A stretch of 64,000 nt of DNA from Rutidosis leptorrhynchoides (Eukaryota > Streptophyta > Magnoliopsida > Asterales > Asteraceae): contig NC_092335.1 of the NCBI RefSeq assembly GCF_046630445.1, positions 37,286,001 through 37,350,000 of the forward strand, in the 5' to 3' direction. Shown in pieces: positions 49,701 through 61,688 of the stretch. The stretch's first letter is position 1; the number at the start of each line of letters is the position of its first letter. The notes below the pieces were generated by a model that was not told where the DNA came from, did no database searches, and saw only the letters and a program-made list of their open reading frames with translations. The position numbers and the translations under genes are program-made.

Positions 49701-51190
49701 AACGAGAACCAATTCGAGTACGAGCGATGAACATAAAAATTCGCATGAATCTCAACTCACAAATCAAAGAAGTTCAACGAGAAGCACTTACTAAAGAAAA
49801 TATAGGAAATGAAATAATGAAGAAGTATGAGAAGCAACTCGTTATGCGGGAAGATGGAATTCGATATTTTGCAAATCGTATTTGGGTACCAAAGTTGGGT
49901 GGATTAAGGAAGTTGATATTGAACGAGGCACATAAGACAAGATACTCGATACATCCCGGAGTTGGAAAGATGTATCAAGATCTTAAGACACATTATTGGT
50001 GGCCTAATTTAAGGACAGACGTTGCAACATATGTTGGGGAATGTTTAACTTGTTCCAAGGTCAAAGCAGAACACCAGAAGCCGTCAGGGTTACTTCAACA
50101 ACCAGAAATCCCAGAATGGAAATGGGATGGTATTACCATGGATTTCATCACGAAGTTACCAAAGACTGCCTGGGGACATGACACCATTTGGGTAATTGTT
50201 GATCGTCTTACCAAATCTGCACATTTCTTGCCTATAAAGGAAACAGATAGAATGGAGAAATTATTACGATTATATATAAAGGAAATAGTTTCAAGGCATG
50301 GAATACCTATTTCCATTATATCCGATCGTGATAGTAGATTTACATCAAAGTTCTGGCAATCACTACAGGAGGCCCTAGGAACTCGTTTGGATATGAGCAC
50401 CGCATATCATCCGCAAACCGACGGGCAGAGTGAAAGAACAATTCAGACTCTTGAAGACATGCTCAGGGCATGTGTGATCGATTTTGGAAACGGATGGGAT
50501 AAATATCTACCATTAGCAGAATTCTCGTATAATAATAGTTATCATGCGAGCATTAAAGCTGCGCCATTCGAAGCATTGTACGGAAGGAAGTGTAGATCTC
50601 CTATTTGTTGGAATGAAGTAGGAGATCGACAATTAACTGGTCCCGAGATCATACACGAAACGACTGAGAAGATAGTACAAATCAAGGAGAGATTGAAAAC
50701 AGCCCGTAGTCGCCAAAAGAGCTACGCCGATGTCCGAAGGAAACCATTAGAGTTTCAGATCGGTGACATGGTTATGTTAAAGGTGTCACCTTGGAAAGGT
50801 GTAATACGTTTTGGAAAAAGGGGTAAACTAAACCCAAGGTATGTAGGCCCGTTCAAGATCATCGAACGCATTGGACCGGTAGCTTATCGACTCGAGTTAC
50901 CGCAACAACTCGCCGGAGTACATAATACTTTTCACGTCTCAAACCTTAAGAAGTGTCTTGCAAAGGAAGACCTCACCATTCCTCTTGAAGAAATCCATGT
51001 CGACGAGAAACTACAATTCATCGAAGAACCAATCGAAATCATGGATCGTGAAGTTAAACGGCTCAAGCAGAGCAACATACCGATCGTTAAGGTTCGTTGG
51101 AATGCTCGAAGAGGTCCTGAGTTTACTTAGGAACGAGAGGATCAAATGAAACAAAAGTATCCACACTTGTTTCCCGATGACGCAAAATAG
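46760..51190 (+). CDS. gag-pol region of Tekay element C
   Basis: Start [15 protein letters not shown] in AGGAAATGGC context. Gag ([13 protein letters not shown], residues ~95), two zinc-knuckle modules ([28 protein letters not shown], residues ~290-350), protease ([10 protein letters not shown], ~390), reverse transcriptase (FIDDILIY, ~720), RNase H ([12 protein letters not shown], ~880), integrase (HHCC region ~1070; [35 protein letters not shown]), GPF-type C-terminal module, chromodomain-like end ([13 protein letters not shown]). It is essentially one long frame and looks whole apart from about one break. Confidence 0.92.
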
Positions 51191-51201
51191 GTACAATTTT
51201 A

Positions 51202-51237
51202 AAATTTCGGGACGAAATTTATTTAACGGGTAGGTAC
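51202..51237 (+). promoter_or_regulatory. Pre-PPT hairpin and polypurine tract, element C
   Basis: Perfect inverted repeat AAATTTCG-GGA-CGAAATTT (51202-51220) and then ATTTAACGGGTAGGTAC, directly before the 3' LTR. It is identical to the same stretch in copy B. Confidence 0.8.
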
Positions 51238-54130
51238 TGTAATGACCCGCACTTTTTCGATCATTCTATACTTATAAGATTAATATTTACATAAATTAAA
51301 CCTTACCAACATGACAATCAATCCAAATTGTTGAGACTTATGTCTTCGAAAAGAGTTTTACACAACGTTTGACCGTCTAGTTTGACCGATGATATCACGA
51401 ACTATATAACATATGATAATTATACGTTTGTGTATATATATGTATATATACATATTTAACATGATCTAAGAATGTTTTAATACCTCATTTTGTATTAATA
51501 ACAATAAGTTACAAGTATATTTTGAAACTACTAACCTAAGTTTTCAAAACGATAACCATACGTAACGTTATTTGACATAAATACTTATGACCTATAATGT
51601 TTATACATATATCGTATAAGTAATGTATTTAATCACTTTTAAGGACTTAAATACATAAAACAATATAAGTATATTCACAAAAGATAGCTATATTTGAATT
51701 CTCATTCCATTTTTCACAAGATTTCTATACGTATATCTAGAGTACATGTACTCGTATCATACCTAACCTCTATACGTATTTACTATTGGTATATACACAT
51801 CAAATCACCACCAACCAGCCCTTGTTCAATGCCTTATGTATAAGGTAACTACTTTTGTTATCTAGTATGACAATTTCACATGATTAAAAGATTTTTTCAC
51901 AAAATTACAAACTTATACACCTTTTACACCACCATTTATACTCCATTCCATTTTCATTTTACTACACATTTCCTTTAACTAAAACACACACACTTTTAAG
52001 AGCCTTAACCTCCATAACCATTCAGCTAATATCCATGAAGATCTAGCCATAAAAACATCACTTAATCACCATAAGAAAACTCTTACAAAAACACTTCAAG
52101 AATCCTTCCAAGAACACAAGTTTACTTCCAATCTTTCATCCAATTCCATCACCCTTTTGGTTCTAGGTTCTTACTCCTCTTTTACAGCAATCTTGTCCAA
52201 GTAACTTGAGGTAGTAACTTTGTTCATAACCTTATTCGATTCATATATATATAGCTATCTTATTTTGTGGTATAAGATTTTAACAACAAGAACATAGTTT
52301 GAATATTTTCAAACTTGTTTGCAAACTAAATAGATCCTTCTAACTTAACTTTTAAAATACTTCAAGACCTGTAATATAACTTAAATATATGTTAACTTAA
52401 CAAGGTATAACTTGGTTTTTCAAAGATTACCTTAAAAACTGTTTTTACGACGTCGGAGTGTAACCGGGGGCTGTTTTGGGTTGGATAATTAAAAACTATT
52501 TTGAACTTTGAATTGGAGGCTTATTTTCTGGAAAATTGATATTTACTATGAATATGTTAAGACATAAAAATTTCATGATTTAACTCAAAGTATAAGTATT
52601 TTTAGAAAAATAATCATTTAAGGTTGTTTACATGATGGAAAATGATCAACTTCATAAGTTTCACTAAAGTTTGACCTATGACCTGTGATTTCGAATACAA
52701 ACTAAGGTATTTACAGTTCATATTCTTAAAGAGGGACTCGATCCAAGGAAGCGGCAAGTTGAACCAACGAAAACGGAGTTGTAACGAAGAAACTACGACC
52801 AAAACAAAATCGGATATCCAAGACTAGTTTAGCTACGAAAATAATTGGAGAAAATTAAATAAATCACATCTTTTTAAAATAACATGATATTTTATATATA
52901 TGTACTCATAATTTAATTTTATATGGTTCAGGATCACCCGTAAACAATACGAGAAGATTAATCATAAGATCCCATGATTGTACGCAACACGTCATTTGAC
53001 AACACCGGTACTTTATGTACGCAACACGTCATTTGACAACACCGGTACCGTGGGTCAAGATTAATCTCGACCAATACATATACGATGGGGGTTTTATTTA
53101 TTTCGTTGGGGGTTTATTAAACACCTAAAAATGAACCATTAAAATTGAATTACTAACATCGGACTGCTAACTACGGACTAAGGAATTATTAAAAGTATTA
53201 TAAGTATATATATGTGACGTTTGTTTAAAATGAAAATATATTGATAAATTATATATGGATAGGTTCGTGATATCAATCGGAGACCAAGTCGAAATTACAT
53301 ATCTTCAAGACAAAAGTGAGTATATAGTCCCACTTTTAAACTCTAAGTATTTCGGGATGAGAATACATGTATTTTATGTTTTACGTTATGGACACAAGTA
53401 ACTGAAAAATATATTCTACGTTGAGTTATACCACTGGCATACTTCCCTGTAGCTTGGTAACTGTTATTTACAGCGGTATTGTAAACGCGAATCCTGTTGA
53501 TAGATCTATCGGGCCTGACAACCCCAACCGGACTGGACGACCAGTATTCAACGGTTGCACAGTACTTCGTTTCGTGACTACACTTGGTACGGTGTAGTAA
53601 GATTTCATAATAAAGGGAGTATGCGACGTGATTAAATGTTAAGTATGGTTACCAAGTGCTCAACCACTTAGAATATTTTTATTAAAATGTTTATATATGA
53701 AATCTTGTGGTCTATATATATATTGCTGCCGGCATTAAACCTATATCTCACCAACTTTATGTTGACGTTTTAAACATGTCTATTCTCAGGTGATAACTAA
53801 AAGCTTCCGCTGCAGTATGTTGAATTTAAGCAAGATCTTGAGTATGCATATTTGTGTCAAAAATAAAACTGCATATCCGAGGAATTGTAATGTAAAATAT
53901 GCTAGAAATCGTATTGTTATCATCACATGTAAAGTTTGTAAGTCTAAGATTATCACTAAACGATAATCATCTTTATATTGTCTAAAGCTTGTATTAATAT
54001 AAGAGTTATGGTTTGTAATGTAAAATAAATGCAGTTGTTCTTTTAAAAATGTCGCATATAGAGGTCAATACCTCGCAATGAAATCATACGTTATCTAACT
54101 CGTTCTTATGGTTAAGGACGGGTTATGACA
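51238..54130 (+). repeat. 3' LTR of Tekay element C
   Basis: 2893 bp, same ends as the 5' LTR. The main difference is a ~17-bp insertion near 53858. The 37-bp-period duplication is at 52980-53048. Confidence 0.95.
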
Positions 54131-54260
54131 GAGATCAACTATAAGTTACTGCCTCGTTAAAAACCTTGCTAAAGAAAACCCAGTGGGAAAAAACGTTAGC
54201 TAAGGGAAAAAGAGTGCAGCATGGAGTTGACTCCCCCTCAAGTAGACATTGCTTCAGTTG

Positions 54261-57200
54261 TTACATCTTTTGAACATGTCTCATGCCAATGTTATGAACG
54301 TGTGTTCTGAAAATAGCAGTTGGAAGTGCTTTCGTGAAAAGATCAGCAGAGTTTTTGCTAGACTGCACATATCTCATTTCAATCTGGTTGTCCTTAATGA
54401 GATTTTGAGTGTATGGGAAGAATCTAGGAGGTATGTGTTTTGTTCGGTCACTTTTGATATACCCTTCTTTCATCTGTGCTATGCAAGCTGCATTATCTTC
54501 ATAGATAGTTGTTGGACTTTTATCGCGTTCCAGTCCACAAGAATCAGTAATGAATTGTGTCATTGATCTCAACCAAAAACATTCCCGAGTAGCTTCATGT
54601 AATGCAATCACTTCGGCATGATTTGATGATGTTGCAACAAGTGTTTGTTTTTGAGAATGCCATGATATTGCGGTACCTCCATTTAGGAATACATATCTAT
54701 TTTGAGATTTAGCTTTATGTGGATCAGATAAATAACCTGCATCTGCATAACCAACCAAATCTTGTTTTGATTCGTTAGAATAAAATAATCCTAAATCAGT
54801 AGTTCCTCGAAGGTATCGAAATATGTGTTTGATCCCATTCCAGTGTCTTTTGGTAGGAGCTGAGCTGAACCTTGCCAACAAATTAACTGCAAAAGAAATA
54901 TCAGGTCTTGTACAATTTGTAAGATACATAAGAGCTCCAATTGCACTAAGATATGGTACTTCTGGTCCCAGGATATCTTCATGGTCTTCACAGGGACGAA
55001 ATGGATCAGTGTCAACATTAAGTGATCTAACAACCATAGGAGTACTTAATGGTTTTGCCTTGTCCATATTAAAACGTTTTAAAATCTTTTCAGTATATGT
55101 TGTTTGATGTACAAGTAAACCATTAGGCATATGTTCAATTTGTAAACCAAGGCAATACTTGGTTTTTCCGAGATCTTTCATTTCAAATTCTTTCTTTAGA
55201 AGTTGAATGGCTTCATGGATCTCTTTATTTGTACCTATGATATTAAGATCATCAACATAAACAGCTATGATCACATATCCGGATGTTGTTTTCTTAATGA
55301 AAACACATGGGCAAATAAGATTATTAGTATACCCTTTGCTTATCAAGTAATCACTTAATCGTTTATACCACATGCGACCCGATTGTTTCAACCCATATAA
55401 AGACCTTTGTAACTTGATTGAGTACATTTCTTTGGGTTTTGCATTGGTTGCTTCTGATACCTTAAATCCTTCAGGTATCTTCATATATATATCACTATCA
55501 AGTGATCCATAAAGATAAGCAGTCACAACATCCATAAGATGTATTTCTAAATTTTTAGAAACTGCCAGGCTGATTAAGTATCTAAAAGTAATTGCATCCA
55601 TAACAGGAGAATAAGTTTCCTCATAATCAATTCCTGGTCTTTGAGAAAAACCTTGAGCTACAAGTCTAGCTTTATACCTTGTAACTTCATTTTTCTCATT
55701 TCTTTTTCGCACAAAAACCCATCTATATCCCACAGGTTTCACATCTTTAGGTGTGAGAATGATAGATCCGAAAACTTTTCTTTTATTGAGCGATTCAAAT
55801 TCGGCTCGTATTGCTCCTTTCCAATGATCCCAATCATGTCTATTTTGACATTCTATGACAGATTTTGGTTCTGGATCATCATCATCATTCATGATGTCAT
55901 ATGCAACATTATATGAAAATATCTCATCAAGATTTTTCATTTCATTTCGGTTCCATAATATTTTTGAATGTGCATAATTGATTGAAAATTCCGTATTGAC
56001 ATCATCAATCTCCTCTGCAGAAGGAGTATTGATTTGTAGTTCTTCTTGAACACTTTCTTTTACCTTATTATCAGCTGATTTTCTTTTTCGAGGATTTTTA
56101 TCTTTGGAACCAATTGGTCTCCCACGTTTTTGGCGTGACAAAGACTCAAGAATGACATTATTGCCAGTTTTTGGAATTTCAATTCGAGCTGGAGCATTTG
56201 CTGCTGGTATATATGATTTAGTCACTCTTTTTGTATCTGTAAATGCATCCGGCAATTTATTCGCAAGTTCTTGCATATGCATTATTTTTTGAACTTCGGT
56301 CTCGCATTTTTTTGTGCGAGGATCAAGATACATTAATTGAGGTTCACACCATAAAACATCATTTTCTTTATTTTTTATTTCTCCCCCTAATCTAGGGAAT
56401 AATGTTTCATTAAAGTGACAATCAGCAAAACGTGCTGTAAAAACATCACCCGTCATGGGTTCAATATATCTTATTATTGAAGATGTTTCATATCCAACAT
56501 ATATTCCCATCCTTCTTTGAGGACCCATTTTAGTGCATTGTGGTGGTGCGATAGGGACATAAACCGCACAACCAAATGTTCTAAGGTGGGAAATATTTGG
56601 CTGATGGCCAAAAGCAAGTTGCAAGGGAGAATATGTATGACTTGCACTTGGTCTAATGCGAATCAATGATGCAGCATGCAAAATTGCATGGCCCCATACA
56701 TATACTGGGAGTTTTGTTCGCATTATCAATGGTCTAGCTATTAGCTGCAATCGTTTAATTAATGATTCAGCTAAACCATTTTGTGTATGCACATGGGCAA
56801 CGGGATGTTCAACAATAATCCCAATAGACATGCAAAAGTTATTAAATGCTTGAGACGTAAACTCACCGGCATTATCTAGTCTCACCCTTTTAATAGTATA
56901 ATCAGGGAAATGTGCTCTCAATTTAATAATTTGAGCAAGAAATTTTGCAAATGCCATATTTCGACTTGATAATAGACAAACATGAGACCATCTACTAGAT
57001 GCGTCTATTAGAACCATAAAATATCTAAATGGTCCACATGGTGGATGAATTGGTCCACATATATCACCTTGAATTCTTTCAAGAAACATTGGTGATTCTT
57101 TTTCAACCTTAAGAGGTGATGGTCTTATTATCAACTTTCCAAGTGAGCATGATGTACATGGGATAAGTGCATCATGAGGGATCCTTTGATCCGCCAATGG

Positions 57201-57773
57201 ATGTCCATGTGTATTTTGTATTATTCGTTTCATCATTGTTGATCCTGAGTGGCCTAATCTCTCATGCCACAAACTAATCATTACAGGATCACATGATTTT
57301 TCTTTAACTACCACATTTACTCCAGGTATATTTATATGTGTATAATGTAAACCAGAATGAAGTCTTGGTAGTTTTTCAATTACACGATTCTTGTTAGTGA
57401 TACTTAAATATTTTTCATTTTCTGTTGTCACTGACTGATAATCATATCCATTTTGGTATATGTCAGAGAAACTTAACAAATTTCTCTTTGACATGGGAGA
57501 AAATAAGGCATTATTTATCATAAAATTCGTACCATTTGGTAACATGAATTTTGCCTTTCCCATTCCTTTTATTAAGTCCACAGGACCTGATATAGTATGT
57601 ATAGTTCCTTCCGTTGCTTTCAAGTCTGTGAAATATTTTTTAGATTTGAGTATGGTGTGAGTAGCACCACTGTCTGCAATACAAATATCTCCACCATTTG
57701 ACTGATTTCTTACTCCGGAAGTATACATCGTGAACTTCAAAAAAAAAATATGAGAAACAAATAATGAGTACAT
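54261..57773 (-). CDS. pol region of copia element E
   Basis: One open frame of about 1170 residues: protease (IADSGATHTI, near the start), integrase zinc region and DD(35)E core (LWHERLGHSG, LIDASSRWSHV, VRLDNAGEFTSQAF, HTQNGLAE), reverse transcriptase (YRWVFVRKRNEKNEV, YVDDLNIIG), RNase H (GYADAGYLSD, YEDNAACIAQM, KHI). Copia order (integrase before reverse transcriptase). The lineage within copia was not decided. Confidence 0.92.
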   Translation of the reverse strand: MYSLFVSHIFFLKFTMYTSGVRNQSNGGDICIADSGATHTILKSKKYFTDLKATEGTIHTISGPVDLIKGMGKAKFMLPNGTNFMINNALFSPMSKRNLLSFSDIYQNGYDYQSVTTENEKYLSITNKNRVIEKLPRLHSGLHYTHINIPGVNVVVKEKSCDPVMISLWHERLGHSGSTMMKRIIQNTHGHPLADQRIPHDALIPCTSCSLGKLIIRPSPLKVEKESPMFLERIQGDICGPIHPPCGPFRYFMVLIDASSRWSHVCLLSSRNMAFAKFLAQIIKLRAHFPDYTIKRVRLDNAGEFTSQAFNNFCMSIGIIVEHPVAHVHTQNGLAESLIKRLQLIARPLIMRTKLPVYVWGHAILHAASLIRIRPSASHTYSPLQLAFGHQPNISHLRTFGCAVYVPIAPPQCTKMGPQRRMGIYVGYETSSIIRYIEPMTGDVFTARFADCHFNETLFPRLGGEIKNKENDVLWCEPQLMYLDPRTKKCETEVQKIMHMQELANKLPDAFTDTKRVTKSYIPAANAPARIEIPKTGNNVILESLSRQKRGRPIGSKDKNPRKRKSADNKVKESVQEELQINTPSAEEIDDVNTEFSINYAHSKILWNRNEMKNLDEIFSYNVAYDIMNDDDDPEPKSVIECQNRHDWDHWKGAIRAEFESLNKRKVFGSIILTPKDVKPVGYRWVFVRKRNEKNEVTRYKARLVAQGFSQRPGIDYEETYSPVMDAITFRYLISLAVSKNLEIHLMDVVTAYLYGSLDSDIYMKIPEGFKVSEATNAKPKEMYSIKLQRSLYGLKQSGRMWYKRLSDYLISKGYTNNLICPCVFIKKTTSGYVIIAVYVDDLNIIGTNKEIHEAIQLLKKEFEMKDLGKTKYCLGLQIEHMPNGLLVHQTTYTEKILKRFNMDKAKPLSTPMVVRSLNVDTDPFRPCEDHEDILGPEVPYLSAIGALMYLTNCTRPDISFAVNLLARFSSAPTKRHWNGIKHIFRYLRGTTDLGLFYSNESKQDLVGYADAGYLSDPHKAKSQNRYVFLNGGTAISWHSQKQTLVATSSNHAEVIALHEATRECFWLRSMTQFITDSCGLERDKSPTTIYEDNAACIAQMKEGYIKSDRTKHIPPRFFPYTQNLIKDNQIEMRYVQSSKNSADLFTKALPTAIFRTHVHNIGMRHVQKM

Positions 57774-57949
57774 AATTCATCAATATATTACATTCAAAAC
57801 ATGTTACAAACGATAGCATATAATAAGGAAATATGTAGTAAACTAGATATGGTGTAGATTGAAAATCTACAACCATTTATTTAACGAGAACATATAATAG
57901 GATATCTATATATATATATAGATATTAGAAATTTATTCATTAAAGTAGT

Positions 57950-58991
57950 CACAAGTTGGTTCAGTGATTTTTGTATCAAGGTCATCCACAAGATTTGCTT
58001 CTTTTCCTTTTCCCTTTAGGGATTCTTGATACCGATTAACAGAATGTTGATTTGTTCGGCAGTTTTTAGACCAGTGGCCAATTTTACCACATCGGTAACA
58101 AGAATCTTCAACATTCTTTGAAGAGCCTTCTTCAACATTGTGATTTGTGGGATTGTATGGTGTTTGGATTTTATAATTTTGTGGATTATTATTTCTTTGT
58201 CCACGACCACGACCACCACGACCACGACCACCACCACGACCATTACCATAAGGGTAATTTCAAACATAATTATGATTTTTATTATTGTTATGGTAATTTC
58301 CATGATGATGGTTTTGGCCAATATGGCTACGACCTTGTCCACGCCCTCGTCCATGTGCATTTCTTCTTTTATTATTATTATTGTTAATAACATTAGCTTC
58401 AGGAAATGCTAGCGCACCGGTAGGACGAGATTCTTGATTTTTCATCAGTAATTCTTTATTAACTTCTGCAACTAAGAGATAAGTTTGAAGTTTGGAAAAA
58501 GTTTTATAATTCTGCAATCTTAAATTTTCTTGCACAGTTATGTTTGCAGAATGCATTGTGGAGAAAGTTTTCTCCATCATATCAGCATCACTTATTTCTT
58601 GACCACAGAATTGAAGCTTTAAACGGATCTTGAACATGGCCGAGCTGTATTCACTTACCCTTTTGAAATATTGGAACCTTAGATTTCTCCATTCTTCCCT
58701 CGCAGCTGGGAGTAATATTTCCTTTTGATTATCGAATCTACTCTTGATACTTTCTCATAAAACATGTGGATCTTTGATAGTGAGAAACATATGTTTTAAG
58801 GTGGTATCAATATGTTTGCGAATAAAAGCAATTGATTTTAATTTATCTTGATCGGAACAAGTATTGTTTTCTTTTAAAGTTTCTAGAATACCCAATGATC
58901 CAAGATTTATTTCTACGTCCATAACCCATGATGTGTAGTTTGTTCCCGATACGTCTAAGGCATCAAACTCAAGCTTTGATAAGTTTGACAT
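57950..58991 (-). pseudogene. gag region of copia element E
   Basis: Starts MSNLSKLEFDALDVSGTNYT (58991) and shows a copia gag N-domain (YTSWVMDVEINLGSLG), a Gly/Arg/His-rich stretch (GRGRGQGRSHIG, NNN runs) and a zinc knuckle (CYRCGKIGHWSKNC, near 58070-58110). A few breaks separate the parts. Confidence 0.8.
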
Positions 58992-60209
58992 TTTCTATTT
59001 TCAGAAAGATGAACAACATAAATCATAATCATAATCAATTTTTTTCATAGACAAATAACAACATGAAATTAGAATTAGTTTAGATTCATAAGTAGCAAAC
59101 AAAGGAATAATGGTATGATTACAAATAATAAAATCATAAGGGAAGGATAAAATATAGGTTCATCTAATGGTGTACAAGCAACAAGGATGATAGCTATTAT
59201 GACCAATACAGTAGGAAAAATCATCCTTGAGTTAATCATCTTTTTTAAAAAAAAATTTGAGAGTAGTAATTTGAGAAAATGAAGATTGATTTGTGAAAAT
59301 GTGAAAACGGGGATGTTTAATTTATATTTGAAAAATATAGTTGTTGTAACGTCGTCAGTTGACGTTAACAATCGTTATGTATATATGACCGTTGTAACGT
59401 CGTTAGTTGACGTTAACGAATAAAGTCACTATATCAAAACGCGTATGAGTAATATAAAGGACAAGATTTTTTTTTTATATCATATGTAAAGAAAAAAAAA
59501 AACAAAAGACAAAATCTTTCAAAAAGATACGGAGTATATATATGAGATCAATTTATCAACTTGTTGATTTTGAAAATCTTATGTATTTAAAAAGTCGTAT
59601 TTTTCAAATACTTTAGGGGTATGTTATGTAACTTATAATTAATAATTTCTATCATGTCACTTTCATGTGAATAGTAAATTAATTAATTTCGTTTCATTTA
59701 CTATTCATATGAATAGTAAATGAATTAATTTCGATTTACTATTTTGTTACTTGAGTAATATATATACATCATATATATATTTTATTTGACGTCTCGGTGT
59801 ATATGTGTGTGACCCCGAAGGCTCAAATAAAAATAAACATTAGTATGCATGAAATAAATAATGATTAATTGCATAAGTAATCATAAATGTTAGATAACAT
59901 AAATATAAATGTTAGTGAAGTTAATAAGAATTAGATTACAGAAATATAATTCAGGCGGTATAACCGACCATATATAACATAAATATAAATGTTAGTGAAC
60001 ATAACTGTAAATGTTAGTATACATAAATAAATGTTAGATAACATAAATGTAAATGTTAGTATACATAAATAAATGTTAGATAACATAAATGTAAATTAGG
60101 CGACAGTGTCGACCATATATCATTTAGGTGGTATAACCGACCATGTATTAGTTAGGTGACAGGGCTAACCATATTTAGTATAAATGTTGAGATAATCGTG
60201 CTGATAACG
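58992..60209 (-). other. Leader of copia element E, with tandem repeats
   Basis: Mostly AT-rich, no gene. 59930-60175 carries repeats: a 42-bp unit (with TATACATAAATAAATG; copies at 60013 and 60055) and several copies of a GGCGGTATAACCGACCATAT-like phrase (about 59953, 60098, 60126, 60154). The element's primer site (GTTATCAGCACGA on the minus strand) lies next to the LTR. Confidence 0.6.
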
Positions 60210-60454
60210 TGTTATAATTTAGCAGTATAACTACCTTTAGTGGTCTGGTTCTTGACTGTAGGCTATTGATTATTAGAAGATAAAAGAGAGGGAGAGAGTA
60301 TATTATAATTTTTTGGTACATTTGATTTACATTCATCGATCCTTATTTATACTACTCAAATTCCACTGTACAATTCATTCATGAGATATCAAATAGGATT
60401 TGCTTTTTGACTTTATGTACAAATTTGTCGGCCACTTTTTTATGTCTTATAACA
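60210..60454 (-). repeat. 5' LTR of copia element E
   Basis: 245 bp, one difference from the 3' LTR. Followed by the target duplication TAACC. Confidence 0.93.
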
Positions 60455-60517
60455 TAACCCTCAATATAAATTTTTTTTTTTTTTTTTTTTGAAAAGTAAA
60501 TAACCCTCAATATAAAT
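60455..60517 (-). mobile_element. Extremely short LINE insertion with target duplication
   Basis: A 17-bp direct repeat TAACCCTCAATATAAAT (60455-60471 and 60501-60517) flanks a run of ~19 T and GAAAAGTAA. This is what remains when an L1-type LINE inserts in reverse with almost all of its body missing (LINE tails here end CTTTTC-poly(A)). The copia element inserted into the left copy of this duplication. Confidence 0.7.
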
Positions 60518-61688
60518 ATAATCACAAGATACATTCCATTCATCTCTCTGATTGAATTCAATTCATCTCTATTTTCTAGCAGTAGAAAATATTGAAACAA
60601 CAAAACAAATTATTGCTATATCATCTTCTTCATCCTACGTTATCATCATTATTATCTTAAATCATCATCAATTCATCATCATCATCCCACATTATCTAAG
60701 CTCCAAATAAAAATAAAAAATCAGTACCCATTTTTTAGATCTGTTAAATATAAACTCAATACCCATTTTTGTAGATCTGAAATCGAAGGGTTTCAAACCT
60801 CATTGGAAACCATGGTGGTTCAAAGTTTGAAGTTTCAAACCACCGGTTTATTGCTTTGATGAGAACTCCACTTCGTATTGTTGCTCATATCTTGTTTCAG
60901 ATTTAAAATCGGTGGTGACTGGAGTTTCACACCGATGCCCATTTAACCTCGGAAGTCAGAACTGGTTGTGGATTTGATCGGTACCAAGACCTGGCGGTGG
61001 TGGTGGCGACAATTGCTCCTGCGACAATGGCGGTACAGATGTTGAAGATGGAGGAACTTTCAAGAATTTTTTTGTACATGAGTATTATAGGATGATGATG
61101 ATGATGATTTTAAGAAGATGATGACGATGATGATGATTTTAAATGTGTATCAAAGTGTGTTTTTGTAGAGAAGGGGTGTGGGCTGAAATGACTGATGCTA
61201 ATATTGTTTCATTCCTGTAAATATGCATATGCATATAGTATGACTTTACCAATGTAATTATATTACGGAGTACTAATTACTAATGTAATTATATTATTAA
61301 TTATTAATTTATTATTGGCTTTTTCTGAAGGAAAAAAAAAAAGGAAACAATACAGAATCTTGTAAAACTTCAAATAATCATAACGTGTGATGATTCTATT
61401 CTATTTGGAGTTAATAGATAAAATTACTGTATTGTCCATGTGCTTAGCACATGTAATTATTTAACGGGTATATTTAACTAGCGTTAGCTATAGGACAAGC
61501 GCCTTGGATTTATCAAACCATAGGGATGATCAACGTAATTTAAAAAAGAAAAGGACTACTTGTATAATTTTAAGTAAATCACAGAGACTAACTGTATAGT
61601 TTACTCTATCAATAATGACTGATGAAAAATAACCATTTCCCAACATTGAAAACCAGTGCAAAACACATTAAAACAACTATTATAAGAA
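60518..61688. other. Intergenic sequence without a supported gene
   Basis: 60640-60700 is rich in ATCATC. 60780-61050 is GC-richer, with GGTGG and CCACCGG phrases like a 5' untranslated region or dead exon. 61095-61145 has GAT repeats. 61439-61453 has a perfect palindrome-like CATGTGC-TTA-GCACATG followed 25 bases later by AACTAG, a poor Helitron-end candidate. No gene supported. Confidence 0.4.

Larger units (their letters stand above)
42900..54130 (+). mobile_element. Tekay-type Ty3/gypsy element C (young, near whole)
   Basis: Plus-strand element of 11.2 kb inserted in copia E between pol and the 3' LTR. It has 5' LTR 42900-45777, primer-binding site 45780-45791, ORF0, conserved pre-gag block, gag-pol, hairpin and polypurine tract, and 3' LTR 51238-54130. 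Target duplication GAGAT (42895-42899 and 54131-54135). By eye the LTRs differ by about nine substitutions and a few indels in ~2.88 kb (~0.3 %), i.e. on the order of 0.1-0.2 million years at 1.3e-8 per site per year. About one break. It is a different family from A/B: the LTRs are only partly alignable and there is no F-box ORF. Confidence 0.95.
42619..60454 (-). mobile_element. Ty1/copia element E with a nested gypsy insertion
   Basis: Minus-strand copia element: 5' LTR 60454-60210, leader, gag, pol (protease, integrase, reverse transcriptase, RNase H), 3' LTR 42863-42619. Exact target duplication TAACC (42614-42618 and 60455-60459). The 245-bp LTRs differ at one position, so the insertion is young. 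Without the nested element C it is about 6.6 kb. Pol is one long open frame and gag shows a few breaks. Fossil, nearly whole. Confidence 0.92.

Noticed and set aside
58016-58412. Several Val-, His- or Thr-rich ORFs
   Set aside because: Other frames of the low-complexity Gly/Arg/His part of copia gag.
61439-61500. Palindrome CATGTGC-TTA-GCACATG followed by AACTAG, possible Helitron end
   Set aside because: The 25-base gap between hairpin and CTAG is too long and the base after CTAG is C, not T. Kept only as a note.
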